Shown: positions 33,820 to 47,600, counted from the first letter of the stretch. The stretch: DNA of 64,000 nt from Sarcocystis neurona (GCA_000727475.1 KL647321.1:451536-515535); one strand, 5' to 3'. Translations and numbers: made by a program. The notes: generated from the letters alone by a model not told the origin.

Positions 33820-36250
33820 AGGTGATTACCCATTTGTGTAAGTGCATAGAAGTACACATACACCTAAACGTATACAGAGAACGTGAACGAACTTCCTATC
33901 CGTTGACTGTGTAGTGCTACAAGCAAGTGAAAAAGTTGACGCACACGCAAATGTGGAAGTGTAAGAACCACCGTTCAATACCACAAAGGAGTTACTCGCT
34001 TGCGGTCGTGTACTGCGCATTCCTTGGCGCTGAGGAGAGTAACTGCTTCGTATCGTTTGAGCAGTTTGAAGCCAGAACTTTGCTGGCAGCACAAGCCAGT
34101 AAGCTCCTGGTAGCAGCAGAGGAGTCACACTGCAGGAGGAGAAGGACAGTTGTGAGTACTGAAGCAGTAACAAGTCAGAAAACAGAGCAGCTACAGAACC
34201 AGTACGCAGAAAGTGGCTGCCACACAGATAAGGAAGGCAGCAGAGATAGGGCAGCACGGGACAGGAAACCGTTTCGTGAGGTACAGTGACAAAAGACGAG
34301 GACGCCGGAGCCGCGTGTCACACTATTAGAGCGGTGCCAACGACCGAGCAACGGGACGAGACTAGCCCACATCAGCAGTGAACGAGCACTCGCAACGAGT
34401 CTTTATAAATCTGGTTCTTGCACAGCGCCTCACAAGAACGTTTTCTACCCCACACGAGGGCATCCGCGCGCAGCAGTCATACTCGGCGTCGTTCGAGTAT
34501 GCATGAACGCAGTATGTGGTCCACAGAAACACACACTACTGGCCACGTCCACGAATCTTCGATTGATACATGCACAAATACATGTGTCCGTACAATACCC
34601 CTGCGGAGCTCCACCATTATCCGCAAGTCCCTTTATATATATATATATATACAAAGATATGTCATACACGTATCGACTGTGTACATATTGAAACATAAAC
34701 GGATACGCATGAAGAGCTATCTCTACCATCTGTCGTCCGGGACAGTCGCACACGCGTGCTTACACGGCTGAGTGGAAGAACAACGGCCACCTTCTTGACG
34801 AAGACAAAAAAAATCGAAGAGACGCGAGCAAGCACACGAATTTGTAAACGCACGTAGCGGCAGGTGCAATGTATCACCTGGCGAACCTTCCAGACGACAG
34901 TGTATACGACGCCGTTCTTAATGAGATCGTCCTTAAAGCCAAAGTGAACTGGCGCAAGGGACTGCCTTTTAATGCAAAGTGTAACAGAAAGAGCGTGCGG
35001 CAGTATCCTGCAGAGGGGGATGCAGGATGACACACGTTTTTCTTCGGTTCGCGAACCGGCTTCAAGTAGCGCCGTGCCGCTCTTCAGTTTCTCCTTTTCA
35101 CGTCTGCAGCGCTTTCGGCTGCCGGCGCCGCTCAGAGAGCAACAAACACTTCACTTCTCCGATACGAAGGAAGCGACGTAACTATTCCACAAAATTATAT
35201 TTTCGTGTATGCACACGGATCAGTACGCGGGCGTCGACAGCTCTCCTGTTTTTCCGCAGAGGCCCCCTTTTGCAGTAACTGTGTCCTCACACACACGTGT
35301 GCGCACACGCATACTGAGCGTGGGTGTTACAAGGTTGTCCGTGGACCGACTTTGCTGAAAGATGCCGGCAAGGCTCTCTTTCTTTCGTGTGGCAAAGAAG
35401 AAGGGAACTTCTCCCTTCGCTGCAACACTGAAAGGAGAACCGACATCCTGTTTCCCGTCAGTAAGCGTCACTCATATTCCTCGTTGCAGAAACGCTTCCT
35501 CCTCTACTGTGTTGTGACACGGAGAGAACCACACTCTCTCTGGTAGCGGTAAGAATCAGAGGCGAACGACGCGAGCGTTATATCTTTCTATGCGGAGGAG
35601 AGTTGTGAAGTTTTTCGATACTGCTGCGAAGTAGAGAAATCCTCGGTCTACCAACTTGTTCTACAGAAATTTTCAACCCGGACAGAGAAAGAACCTCTCC
35701 ACGATTTGCTGGAGTACACGATTCCTCCTTCTGCGTTAACACGAACAAGTTTCGGAGCCCGCAGCCGCGTGCTCTCCGTACGAAAGCTGCCGGCGAGGCG
35801 CAGCACCCATCGGCGCTGTGTTCACCAGGAGCGAAGGCGTATCCAGAATCTAAAGTGAAGCAAACGTTGCAAAAAAGAACACAGCGGCAGCAGCAACAAC
35901 AGCAGCTACGACTCCTTTTCAACCGAGGTGGTAGGAGCAGAGACAGCAGCAACAGCAGTTACGAGTCCACCTACGCAGATATGGTAGCAGCAGAAACAGC
36001 AGCAACAGCAATGTGCAAGCAGATGCGTTACCAGCAGAAACAGCAGCTCCGCTGTCTTCTGGGGAGAAGCAATATAAGAGCAGCTACAGCGGTTGTACGA
36101 GGAGAGGCGCTAGCAGCAGCCAACAGCAGCTGCGCGTGCTGTTACGCCGGTGTAAGAGTAACAGCAGCTGCGAGGTAATCAACAATCTACCTGTGTCAGA
36201 TGGATTATCTGTAAAAGCGGCAACATTTTCCACCAGCCGTGTCTGACGCA
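33820..36250. other. Repeat-poor stretch, ambiguous exons on both strands
   Basis: Plus-strand frames at 33927-34289, 34869-35030 (starting MYHLANLPDDSVYDAVLNEI), 35330-35545 (GCYKVVRGPTLLKDAG) and 35560-35860 look protein-like, but minus-strand frames over the same bases do too. CAG/GCA repeats begin at 35880. I cannot assign a family or decide the strand. Confidence 0.3.
34878..34961 (-). CDS. Candidate 28-codon exon, unknown product
   Basis: Minus-strand segment with acceptor tgcattaaaaggcag and donor CGCCAG/GTGATA, phase 0 at both ends, encoding SLAPVHFGFKDDLIKNGV then VYTVVWKVRQ. Antisense to it, the plus strand starts an ATG frame of 53 codons, so strand is uncertain. It may belong to one gene with 33113-33411 and 37061-37147. 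Confidence 0.3.
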
Positions 36251-36259
36251 GCTAGCTAC

Positions 36260-37060
36260 AGCAGATGCATTTCCATCTGCAGGGGTAGCAACGGCAGTAG
36301 CAATAGCAACTGCGTGTGTACACTCGCGTAGAGATGCCGTGGCATAGACAGTCGCAACGGCACGTCTAGCAAGAGTCAAGCAGACGCAGACGCAGCCTCA
36401 GGAACAGCAGGCGCAACACCTCTGGAGAAGCAGAAGCAGCAGCAGTAACACCTCTGCAGAAACCGTAGCAGCAGCAGCAGCAAAACGAACGAACGCCGAA
36501 TCAGCAGTCCAGGGCAATGCAACACCACTGGTTGCAACAGCAGCAGCAATAATAACAGTGTCCCCTGCAGAAGCAGCAGAAGTTCTAATACCAGCCGACA
36601 GGCAAAACTGAAGACTGCAGCACGAGGGGCAGCAACAAGCGTCACACGAGCAGGAGCCTTGCAGCAAATGGCACAGCAGCATCACGGGCGAAACGCCCTG
36701 CAGCAGAAGCGCAGTAGCAGCTGCAAAAGAGCAGCACATCAACAATCGCCTGCTCTGCGGCAAAACTTCCGGTGGCACGCTACCAATACGTCTGCAAATT
36801 TCTACGCATGCATCACACATCTGTGTATATCGCTCTGCATCTCCCCTATATACATACACATTCATATATATATATGTGTACACACTTATATATACATGTA
36901 TATGTACACCAGTATGCATCTCTGTATAGAGCCATACGCATATAAAGCAACAGCTGTCAAAGCAACTACGCATTGATTCGATATCTATGAAGACGTAGAC
37001 ATCTCCCTCATACATATGTACACATACATACGTGCACATTATATATACAGGAATGCATAC
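36260..37060. other. GCA-rich then TA-rich DNA
   Basis: CAG/GCA triplets at 36380-36760 and TA microsatellite at 36850-37060. No gene seen. Confidence 0.5.
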
Positions 37061-37147
37061 CTCTGTATCCGGTGAAACATATGGACTGTATCCTTGAGCT
37101 AGTTGACACAAAGCGGCCTCTATCACGAGCCCTCCGACAACACTCTT
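37061..37147 (-). CDS. Candidate 29-codon exon, unknown product
   Basis: Good acceptor (ttcttgtactttgcgcag) and donor (ACAGAG/GTATGC), phase 0 at both ends, encoding KSVVGGLVIEAALCQLAQ then GYSPYVSPDTE. It lies downstream of RAB18 exon 4 on the same strand and in a compatible phase, but it does not resemble the Rab18 C-terminus, so it may be an exon of a separate gene. Confidence 0.35.
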
Positions 37148-38554
37148 CTGCGCAAAGTACAAGAACTTCGCAATACCTATGCTGAGGTAGAGTCGACGCA
37201 CTTCCACAACCCCAACTTCTTAATTTTTTCTGTAAAGTAGAGGGGGGGGGCAGGGGCGGGGAGATTCCAGTCGTGTACTCTCGTTAAGCTTCTTCTTCTC
37301 TGTAGTCACTCAACAAAGGAGGCGAGATCCTACGTATGCACACACGTGTAGCCTCTTCCTAGCGCAGACAAAATATGCCTCTAGGGGTGTCCTTATATAT
37401 ATATATATATATATGTGCATTTACATGCGTATAGCCTCTTCGAACGCATACACGATACACACACATATATAGCGTGAGAATCTGCGCAGGATAACATATA
37501 CATATGTGTGTGTAGCTTGTAGGAAGAACGTATATGTGTAAGTACTTGTAGGCGTGTATGTACCTCTATAGGAATACCGCATCTGTCCATCCATCCACAG
37601 ACGTATACAAACTTACATATAGAGATGAGCATTTCTTTTTCTGCGTGTCCTTGTCTACACACGAATGAACTGTTGCACCGCACGAACAGAAAACGTCCCA
37701 GCAGCAGCATTTCTTCCCTCCATCGTTTTCAAGTTGCTGGGGAAGGCACGTGTCTGTGGCTGCTGAGAAGAAGAAGCTACCGCGACCGCCGAGTGTCTCT
37801 GCAGCAGAAGAGACATGCAGAGACGCCCTCGTTGAGCGAGACGCGACGGGGACTTCTGCTCCTCGCACAAGGGGCCCCGCGTTTTTGTCCTCGCATTACT
37901 TACACATGTGAAGGCTGCGCTTGGTGGTATATCCGCACATGCCATACGCACAGACCTACGGAGAAATATATACATATACACGTGGGCTGTGTGTACGTTT
38001 ACAGAGTTTCAAGGGCATATCGAGGATCCTTCGTGAAGCTCACCCCAACTGCCAGTGGCCTGCGTTTCTCTTCTCAGGACCTGCCCTCCTTACACATGTA
38101 TGTGCTGACGTCAACGCATGCCTTCGCGTGTATCTGTATGTGTGCAGCATCACATACTCTCACCCGTCTATAAAGAGATGTGTGCCTATTGAGAATAGCT
38201 ACAGCGACGTAGCTACATGTATATATGTGAACGCAAGAGCCACCTCTACCTAGAGATACGTATATATATTTATATGGAGAGATATACCGTATACACAGTC
38301 ATATATATACATATATATGTATGACAACATGTATGCTTGCATGCGCGTTTAGAGTGACAAGCGTTCGTTGATTATAGGTACGGGGAGAACGATATACGCA
38401 GGCGAACAGAAGGCCTGCCTGCCCGTCTGTGTCTCGTTTTTTGCTGACGCACAGATTTTCACCGGTAGGACTACATATGTGTGGGTGAAGTGCTCCCCTC
38501 TACTACAGCGTCGCCGCGTTGTCTCAGTAGAGTGCATCCACGTGTCTTTCTTAC
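37148..38554. other. 3' region of RAB18, last exon not identified
   Basis: TA microsatellite at 37395-37620 and 38220-38330, with non-repetitive DNA between. The missing C-terminal exon of RAB18, with its prenylated cysteines, may be here. A minus-strand segment near 37800 has a strong acceptor (ctcttctgctgcag) followed in one frame by KKCCCW, but the phase does not fit exon 4. Confidence 0.4.
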
Positions 38555-38680
38555 TTTCTGAACGAGTTCCTCGAACGCAGCTTCCACCCCCTGTCTCGTC
38601 TTGGCAGACGTCTCGCTGAACAGCATGCCGCTCCGGAAGGCTGCGGCTTCTCCTTCTCCGCGCTGCACCTCGACACTGCG
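38555..38680 (-). CDS. RAB18: RAB18 exon 4 (G5 motif)
   Basis: 126 nt, phase 0 at both ends. It encodes [27 protein letters not shown] and [12 protein letters not shown]. The acceptor ctgctgctgcactgcag and donor CAGAAA/GTAAGA are strong. The donor means at least one more exon follows. Confidence 0.93.
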
Positions 38681-41600
38681 CTGCAGTGCAGCAGCAGTCG
38701 ACGCGCGCAACAGCAGCCACAGCAAACTCGCAGCTCCAGCTCGAGAAAAAGGCATGCATACACGAACCCCACACACACTTTGTCCGAGTCCAGAAGAAAC
38801 GTCGACGAGGCGGCCGCGCGTTCCTTGAAACCATATATATCCCCCACGTGGCTGCTTCCCGGCGGCCAGAGCCACAACAGTGCCTCGTCTCCGCAGCACA
38901 GCATACTTATCTCGTCGTCGTACATATGTACATATATATATATATATCGTACATATGTACATATATATATATATCGTACATATGTACATATATATGTCTG
39001 TACACGTATATATGGGGTAGACGACCGTACGCGCAGCCGTCCTTAACGGGCAAAGAAGAGAGAGAAAGGCCTCACCGGGGACTAGAACTGTGCACACCCC
39101 TAGTCACACAGGCGAACAGCATGGAAAGGCAGGAGGTGTGCCCGTGGGGAGATACAGAGAGAAGAAGAAAGACTCTGATTTATGTGCAAATCGGACGTTT
39201 CTTCACATAAACACACACAAACGCACACATGTACGCAGGGCCAGATGCGTTCACGGCGCCAGTCCCGAAGCAGGAACGCACACGCATGCAGCAGCAGCAA
39301 CAGCTACGGGGAGGAAAAGGCGTGGCAACACCTGCTCTGCAGACAAGCAGAGCGTCGGGTTGAACGAAGAACGAACTCAAAACGCGAAGTAGAACTCACC
39401 AGGGGACCCGCAAGAGCGAAAGAGAAACACATGCACACATAAAAAAGTGCATGTGCGCTCCTGCGGGCGCGCGCGCATGCAGACAGAAGATGCGTACGCA
39501 GACGCGCGCCCGCATACGCAATTTCGCCCCTATTCGAAGAAGGACTGATCGAAAAAAAAGCCGGCACCTCTCCACGTTGTACTACAACAAGTCGCTGTCC
39601 TAGTACTGCTGCTGTGTGTGTGTGTGTGTGTCTACGTGGCGAGGATGTGTACACGTACGCGGGAACCTGCCTGCATGCGATTCGAGACGGCTAGCTGCAA
39701 GACGCGCGCACATGCATGCGCAGTCTTCGGGCTCTGTGTGTGTGTGTGTGTTGTGTACGACATTTTCTGCGGGAAAAAGGGCAAACACGGGAGAGACGAA
39801 GAGGAGAAGAAGGACAAAAAGCGGAACGCGCTTCAACAGCAACTTCCGTCTTCGCACCAGACGCGTCACACACGGCAGCAGGAGAGGAAGGCCTCCTTCC
39901 AGACAGAAGCGGACAGCAGGCAGCCGCATGTAGAGAGAGCCGCCCACGCAGCCACTTGGAAGGCATGCGCTACAGAATTATATAATAAGTGAGCAAACGT
40001 TGGACAGGCAAATACACGAATATACACACAGAGACTGAGACAAATAGACACCAGGAGAGAAAAACAAATCTCTCCATATACGTGCAGGGAAGCACGTGTA
40101 GACACCAATAGAGAGAAAGGGACTTCCACCCACTCACAAAAAAAGCCAAAAGGAAGAGAGGGGCACTGTGGCAGATTTACAGACAGACACCTGCAGACAG
40201 AGCGAGACACAAACGTGTAGGTGGGACATCGGCAGCAAAGACGGAGGAGGAACCTCTGCAGACAGCCACACACGGACAGATATAAAAATATAAAACCGGC
40301 CCACACCAGGGAGAGGAGAAGAAGACGGAGGGTTTAATTTCGGTAAATTTAAATGAACTGCCCACGAGGCAGGCGAGAGTCGCTCTGTGAAACTCCAGGA
40401 AGTCAAGAAGATGAGTACGCGCGGATCAACGGCTATCTATCTACGGCCACCTGTACCTGTACCACTTATTTATACACCTATACCTATACCTGTCACTATC
40501 TACGTACATCTCTCTACATCATCTATCTATATCTGTCTGTCTATATCTATCAATATTTACCCATATGCATCTATCTATACGTATGTACATCTATCTATAT
40601 CTATATATCATCACCTACCTACACCTACCTATACCTATCTGTGTATTCATAATTATATCTATCCATATCTATCTATCATTACCTACCTACACCTATCTAC
40701 GTCTACCTATATCTGTCTTTCCATATCTATCTACCTATACCTACCTACTTATATCCATATCTATCTACAACTGCTACATCTATCCACACACCTATTTATA
40801 TCTATCTACATTCAGGGATCCACCTATATATCCATCTGTATCCACCTATGTCTACCTACATCTACCTCCATCTACATATTGACATCCGTCCTAGTCCTTT
40901 GGTCAATACGTGTACCTATCTGTATTTATCTATATCTGTTTATCCACTTATATATCTTCCTATAATATCTCTATATCTATCTATCTGTCCACATCTATCT
41001 ATCTGTACGTATGCCTGTGTCTACACCTATCTCCCTAATATCTGCTGTTCGACACTCACCTGTCTACATCGATCTATGCCTATTCGTCTATCACGATATG
41101 TGTATACACATGTATATACATCGCGCGCTGGTGGCGCTATAATAAGCAGATATATACATTACATGCGGATAGACGTGATTTCCTCTTCCTTGAAGACCTT
41201 CTCGTGTAGGTGCTGCTGCGTTAAATATCGATAGGACAGCCACTTCTTTGCTGTAAGAAGCAGCAGCAACATGTGAAAGGAGAAGAACACACTTGATGGA
41301 GGGGTACACAAACGAAGAGAGACACTACAAAGACGCTAGACAGATACCCCTAGATATAGATACGTGAATAGACACAAATAGATGTTAGATAGATATATAC
41401 TGAATAGATAGATATATAGGCATACATAGATATAGATGTAGATAGATGTATAGAGAGAGATCTAGACAAAGATATATATATATATATATGTATCTGTAGA
41501 TATTTATGGATAGACAATAGATACAGATATAGACACAGATAGATGGAGAGATACATATAGATAGATTGATACATACAGGTAGACACATATGTATCTATAG

Positions 41601-44600
41601 ATACTTACATATATATATATATATGTATCTATAGGTATTTATAGATAGAAATAGATAGATAGGTACTTCTGGATAGATACATATAGATGGATATATACAG
41701 GTAGATATATATGTATCTATAGATATTTACAGGTAGATATAGATAGAGATAGACATGGGTAGATATTTACATATAGATACAGATATAGACAGATATAGAC
41801 ACATAGGTATAGACACAGAGAGACAAGCACAGATAGATATATAAAGATAGAGATAGATAAAGTGATAAATAGATGGATATAGATAGACAGATAAACAGAG
41901 AGAGATAAATGAACAGGTAGATCTGAGCAGAATATGTGTGGAAGGGTACGAAGGAACAGGGACTGCAAAGGTGTTCAGGTACATAGATATAGATGTAGAT
42001 AGGTGAACCTAGACACATCGATGTTAGACAAATATAGGCAGGTGTAGATACGTGAATAGAAGTAAGTACGCGTCACATAAATAGATACGGATATAGACAG
42101 GTATAGATAGACATAGACACAGATACACAGATACGTAGTAGAGACACAGACAGATATGAATAGATAGAGACAGATACAGACAGAGACACGGATAGTTCTT
42201 CAGATGCGTAGATAGATAGACAAAGAGCGGGGGAATATAGATAAGCAGATGTAAGACAGATATTGATAGAGACAGGTAGAGACACAGACCTGGTGGATAG
42301 AGGTAACTACACGTTAGATTGGTCGGCAGCAAAGTAGACAGATGGACGTGATGAAAGTAGGTGGACGGGTACGAGGAAGGGGACGTACGACGTCGCTGCC
42401 TGATGAAATGCACCTCGTTGCACGCCCACTCACATTTGTAGATAAATCACAAAAAAGTTTGCCTTGTTGTGCTTCTTCTTCGTGACATTTCTGCCTCGAG
42501 AATGGGTCGCTACTTTTTAGCCTTCCGACACTTCTACAGAGACAAAGTTTCGGCTGCTTCTTCTTCTTATTGGTTGGAATTGCTGCGTAAACCGAGTCTC
42601 GACTGCCTCTTCTCCTGCGTCAGATAGACCTCGCTGTTTCGTGTCCTCCTGCGCGAGACATCTACCCGCGGGAAGAAGAGGAGGAGACAGCACGAAGACC
42701 GAGAGCAGCAGCAGACTCAACGACGCATGCAGGCACACGCGCGTGTCCGTCCGTGCGTGGGTCTGTGTTCCTACTTTATCGATTTTGTTGGCGACAAGCA
42801 TCAGGATGGCGTCCGTGTTGGTGGAGTAGCGGTGGACTTCTTCCAGCCAGGACTGGAGGTTCGAGAAAGTCTGCCGGTTGCTCACGTCACTAAGACGGAG
42901 ACACCCACACACACAGACAGCGATGCGGTAGGAAGAGGAAAAGACGCGGAAACGATAAAAAGTCGGCAGCAAAGACGAAGAAGGATGGTGACGGTGGGTG
43001 ACGGTGCCGGGGACCATCGGCGAACAGGAGTGGCCACCGAAAAGAGAAGCGAGGAGGCGAACAAAAACGGCGAAGGACACGACGAAGAAGGGGAGGGCAG
43101 GGAAGGCGAAGGAAAACGAAGCGAACAGCGGAAGGGTCTTCCCTTCACAGAAGAAGAGGAAGATAAGAGAAGGCGAGGAGGGGCCAGGAAGACAGACGAA
43201 GAGGAAGTCGACGGATATGAAAAGCAGAAGGGACAGCAGAGAAGGCAGGAAGAGCACAGAAGGGAGAGTGACACAGACGCGGCGCGAAGAAGTACGGAGG
43301 AGAACAAAATGAAAACGAAAAGACGAGAAGAAAAGAAAGAGGAAAGCGACGGGAGGATATCTTGCACCGGGACGGAAGACGAAGAAGGGGAAGTGCAGTT
43401 GAAGAAGAAGAAATGCTGCGAAGAAGAAGAGAGGAGAAGACGCGAGACAGCAGAAAGGGAGGGGAAGTACGGGAAGAGAAGGACGCATGCGAATTCGCGT
43501 CACACCGCGCGCGCAACGCAGTAGAGGACCACCACCGAGAGAAACCGAAGAAGAAAGGCGAGGCAGCGAAGGAAACGGCAGAAAAAGGAGAAAAAAAAGT
43601 GACAGATGAAGAGCGTAAAACGAAGGAAAGGCACCCAAGAAGAAAAGGACGAACAGGGAGGAGGAGACGTGCAGAGGAGACGCAAGAAGGGGCGGCGGCA
43701 GAGACACGGCAGCGGAGCGCAGACGAAGTCGATCTCCACACGGAGACGGGGAGGCGGGGAGGCGGCCAAGAGCAGCAGCAGAAGTTTATGCGACCTTCTA
43801 GAAGACGAGACGAAGCGAATGCGAAGGAAGCGAGACGGGGGAAGACACCACCAAAAGGGGAAGCCGAGCGAGAAGGCGAGGAGAAGGGCGCAAAATAGAA
43901 GGGAAGGCGGAAAGGAGGACTGGGAAAAAATTCGAAGAGAGGAGAAAAACGGAGAAAAGCAGAGACGCCACATTGCCCGGGTGAGAGAACGCGAAAGTCG
44001 ATGAAGAAGAAGAGGAACCCTCCAGCGCAGGACCGCGCGCGTCTGAGTGTAGCACCGGACATTCGCCGGGGCCGGATGACAGCAGCAGCAAGGCGATGCG
44101 TAGAGACGGAGACGAAACGCAGCAGGAGACGATGCAGGAAGTGTGGGGAATGACGTGGAGAACGAAACGCGACGCACGTCGGAAAGCAGAACATGCAGCA
44201 GCAGAATGTCCTCTGCACATGCGCATCTTCTCCATTTCCTTCGTCTCCCCTTATTTTTGTCTTCTTCTGCTGTCTAACTTTTCAATCGAAGGCAACACCA
44301 CGTGTGTACGGGACCAGTCGCTCTCGCAGATGTTCCTCTTCCTTCATCCATCCACATACACAGACGGCTACTTCTGCTCCTATACATATATATATGTGTA
44401 TAGACATGCAAGTAGATAAACGTACATATATATATTTATATGGGGGGGTATCCGAAAGCAAGCTGAAGAGGTGTCTACGTACGTGCGTGTGCGCATGCAG
44501 AGATATTCTTCAGAGGGACACAAAACTACCAGTCCACTGTGAACTTACACACATGTATACACATAAGCATATATACATACCTATACAATGCATACATATG

Positions 44601-47600
44601 TATGAATATATGTGGGCGGACGTTTATATATATCATGTACATGTACAGAGATGTAAAAAATGGTAAGTGCCACTTTAAAGCAGACCTCTTGCCCTTCTCT
44701 CTGTCGTCCTATATATATCTTTTCTCACATATATACGTGTATCTACTTCAACATATATATACATTGGTATAGAGCTATACACAGACAGCTGCACATAAAT
44801 ATATACGTACATATATGTAGACAGCTATACGTTAGCATATAGAAAACAAGAGATCTATAGGCAACTACACATTTATATATATATCTTGTACAGACATACA
44901 CACATACACACATACGTAGCATCACACGCAGAGAGACACACAGAAAGAGAGACACATATATATATATATATGTATATAAAACCTGGATACATATATATCT
45001 ATATATATACATATATATATATATATTTTGAACACGTACTTTCACCCACTTCATATGTATGCATATATAATATGTAGTATCACATACAGAGAGAGACAGA
45101 GACAGAAAGAAGCATATATATATATATATATATATAAAACCTGTGTACATATACATATATATATTATATATATGTATTTTGAACACGTACTTGCACCCAC
45201 TTCATATATGTACATCACAAAAGTAGCGTCACATACAGAGAGACACATAGACAGAAAGACATATATATATATATATGTAAAACCTGTGGACATATATATA
45301 TATATATATATGTATAACTTGTGTACATATGTATATATATATGTATATCTGTATTTTAGACACGTGTTTGCACGCACTTCGTATATATGTTTATATAAGG
45401 GTAGAGACGGACAGATACATACACAGAGAGACAAATACATGAATATATGTGGGCAACGACTAGGATATGTAATGAAGACGTACGGAGGCTCAACCCGCAG
45501 ACTTCCTGTCCTTCTATCTGTCTTCCTCTCTCTCTACACACACACACACATATTTGCGTGTATCTCCTTCACACGTATATATATATAGGTGTATAGGTAG
45601 ACAGCTAGATAATAAAAATATATGTACATACATATATATGTAGACAACCACACATATGTATGTAATGAGCAGATAGAGACAGAAAGGCAGCTACACATAC
45701 GTGTACAAATATATGTAAATAGATAGATAAACGGACACAAATACATACAGATATATGCAGACAGCCATACATACGGGTATATATAGAGAGATAGAGATAC
45801 AGACAGACAACTGCACATATATATACATCTACGTATATAAATATATATAGATAGACAGATACATAGACTTCTAAATAAAAACACATACACATTGGGAGAC
45901 AGCCATAGATACGTATATAAACGGAGAAGACAGACACAGCGACGCAGCTACGCAAAAATATATATACACATATATACGTAGGGACGTAGCACCCCCTACA
46001 GCGAGACATATTGACAGAGAAAGGAACCTGCACATATATATATGTAGGCGCATGCAGAAGAGCTACGTGCAGGTAAAGCAGTCAGCCGGAGGGTTTCACG
46101 CGACGTCCGCGGGGAGACGGCAGCAAAGACGCGCCTGGGCCTCCTTCTAACACGTCTACATCTGCAGATATACACACCTTCATATGTTAGGGTTGACGCA
46201 GATACACAGACCCACACAGGAAGACACAAATATCCTGTGCATGCGCATGCATATATTAATATGCATAACATCTGCATACAGCTGCTTCACATATAAAGAC
46301 GGAGAGTGATACATAGACAGATCTGCAGACCGCAAAGGCGTGTGGACGGTGTGGCAGATTCGTCCAGGAGAGAACCGGACAGGAGAACGGCGGCTCTGCG
46401 AGCGGCAGGTGAATCACCGTGGGGGTAGCTGGGAAGCAGCAACGCGCAGCGCCGGCGTCTTTACCACCTTCGTAGGTGCTGCTGCTGCTGCTGTCGAGAA
46501 CAAATTGGCTCCGGAGCGCAGGCAACAGCAGCAGCGACCTGTGCGCACATGTGTCCTGCCTCGTCCACCTCTCTGTCTTCTGCGCGTCTTTTTCTGTTCT
46601 TCTTCTCCCTATACGCCTACACATGTGTATACGTAATAAAAGTAGACACGGATATATACATATACACCCAGAGAGAGACACAAACATGCATATATATCCT
46701 GTGCAGCAGCAGCAGCAACGGACGTCACACATGCGTTGCCCTCCTCCTGCTTTTGAAGCTCCTTCCCTTCCCGTCTCCGTCGCTTCCTGTGCGTCTCTCC
46801 CTTCTCTTCTTCTTCGAGCTCTCCGTATAGGATTCTCGCTTCGGGTGCGAGAGGTCCCGGGTTCGATTCCCTCCCTTTACGACGCCGCCTCATGCGCGTT
46901 CCACGTTTCCCTCCTGCGTCTTGTAAGCCCGCATGCAGATACTTCTGCTCGGGGAACACGCACTGTGACGTATTCAACGATCGACGTACATACACACTCT
47001 TCCTCTTCTTCTTTTCTTCCTCGTCCTCCGGCGGCACCCCTGCAACTCCTATTTTCGTCGAGCAGCACCCTCTCGTCGCTCTTCGAGAATCTCCCTCTCT
47101 GCCCCCCCCCCCCTTCCTCCCGGTCCCCCCGCCGTTCTGCTGCTGCAGAAGGCCCTCACGGCACCGCAGCAGCAGCTCGCAGATGGAAGGAGTATCACAT
47201 ACGTCTACTGGCGCTGTGAAGATAACGAAGACGCCAAGGATACGCGTCTTTTTCTATCTTTCTCTCTTGTTGTTCTCTGTATCTCCTCGCTTTCCTTCGC
47301 CTTCCTCTTTATGCTGCAGTTCTTCTCCTTCTCTGCTGTGCAGCAGCAGCAGCAGCAGCATCCCACGCAGACTACGGAGCTCTCTGTATGTCCTGTATAT
47401 ATGTGTACAGAGAAACAACAAGACAAGGAGAGAGAGAGAATAGGAAGCAAAAGGAGAACTTACTACACGAGGACGATGCCCTGCGCCCCGCGGTAGTACG
47501 AAGAAGTCAAGGTTCGAAATCGCTCCTGGCCAGCCGTATCCCACAGCGCCAGCTTCACGCGCACTCCCCCCACGGTCACACACTTCACCTTGAAGTCGAC

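Larger units (their letters stand above)
38681..42774 (-). other. RAB18 intron 3
   Basis: 4,094-bp intron with TA repeats near exon 4, a (TG)n pair at 39608-39750, non-repetitive DNA at 39060-40330, TATC-type repeats (40434-41095) and GATA-type repeats (41341-42300). Confidence 0.85.
42890..47463 (-). other. RAB18 intron 2
   Basis: 4,574-bp intron. On the coding strand its last 1.1 kb (42950-44040) is almost pure pyrimidine-rich sequence. Further upstream it contains TA microsatellite (44380-46060), a 150-180-bp tandem repeat and a tRNA-like fragment. Confidence 0.9.

Noticed and set aside
32900..33820. Plus-strand 306-codon frame
   Set aside because: Composition is poor in charged residues and no domain is seen; the opposite strand has a more protein-like segment with a strong donor. 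Not excluded, only less likely.
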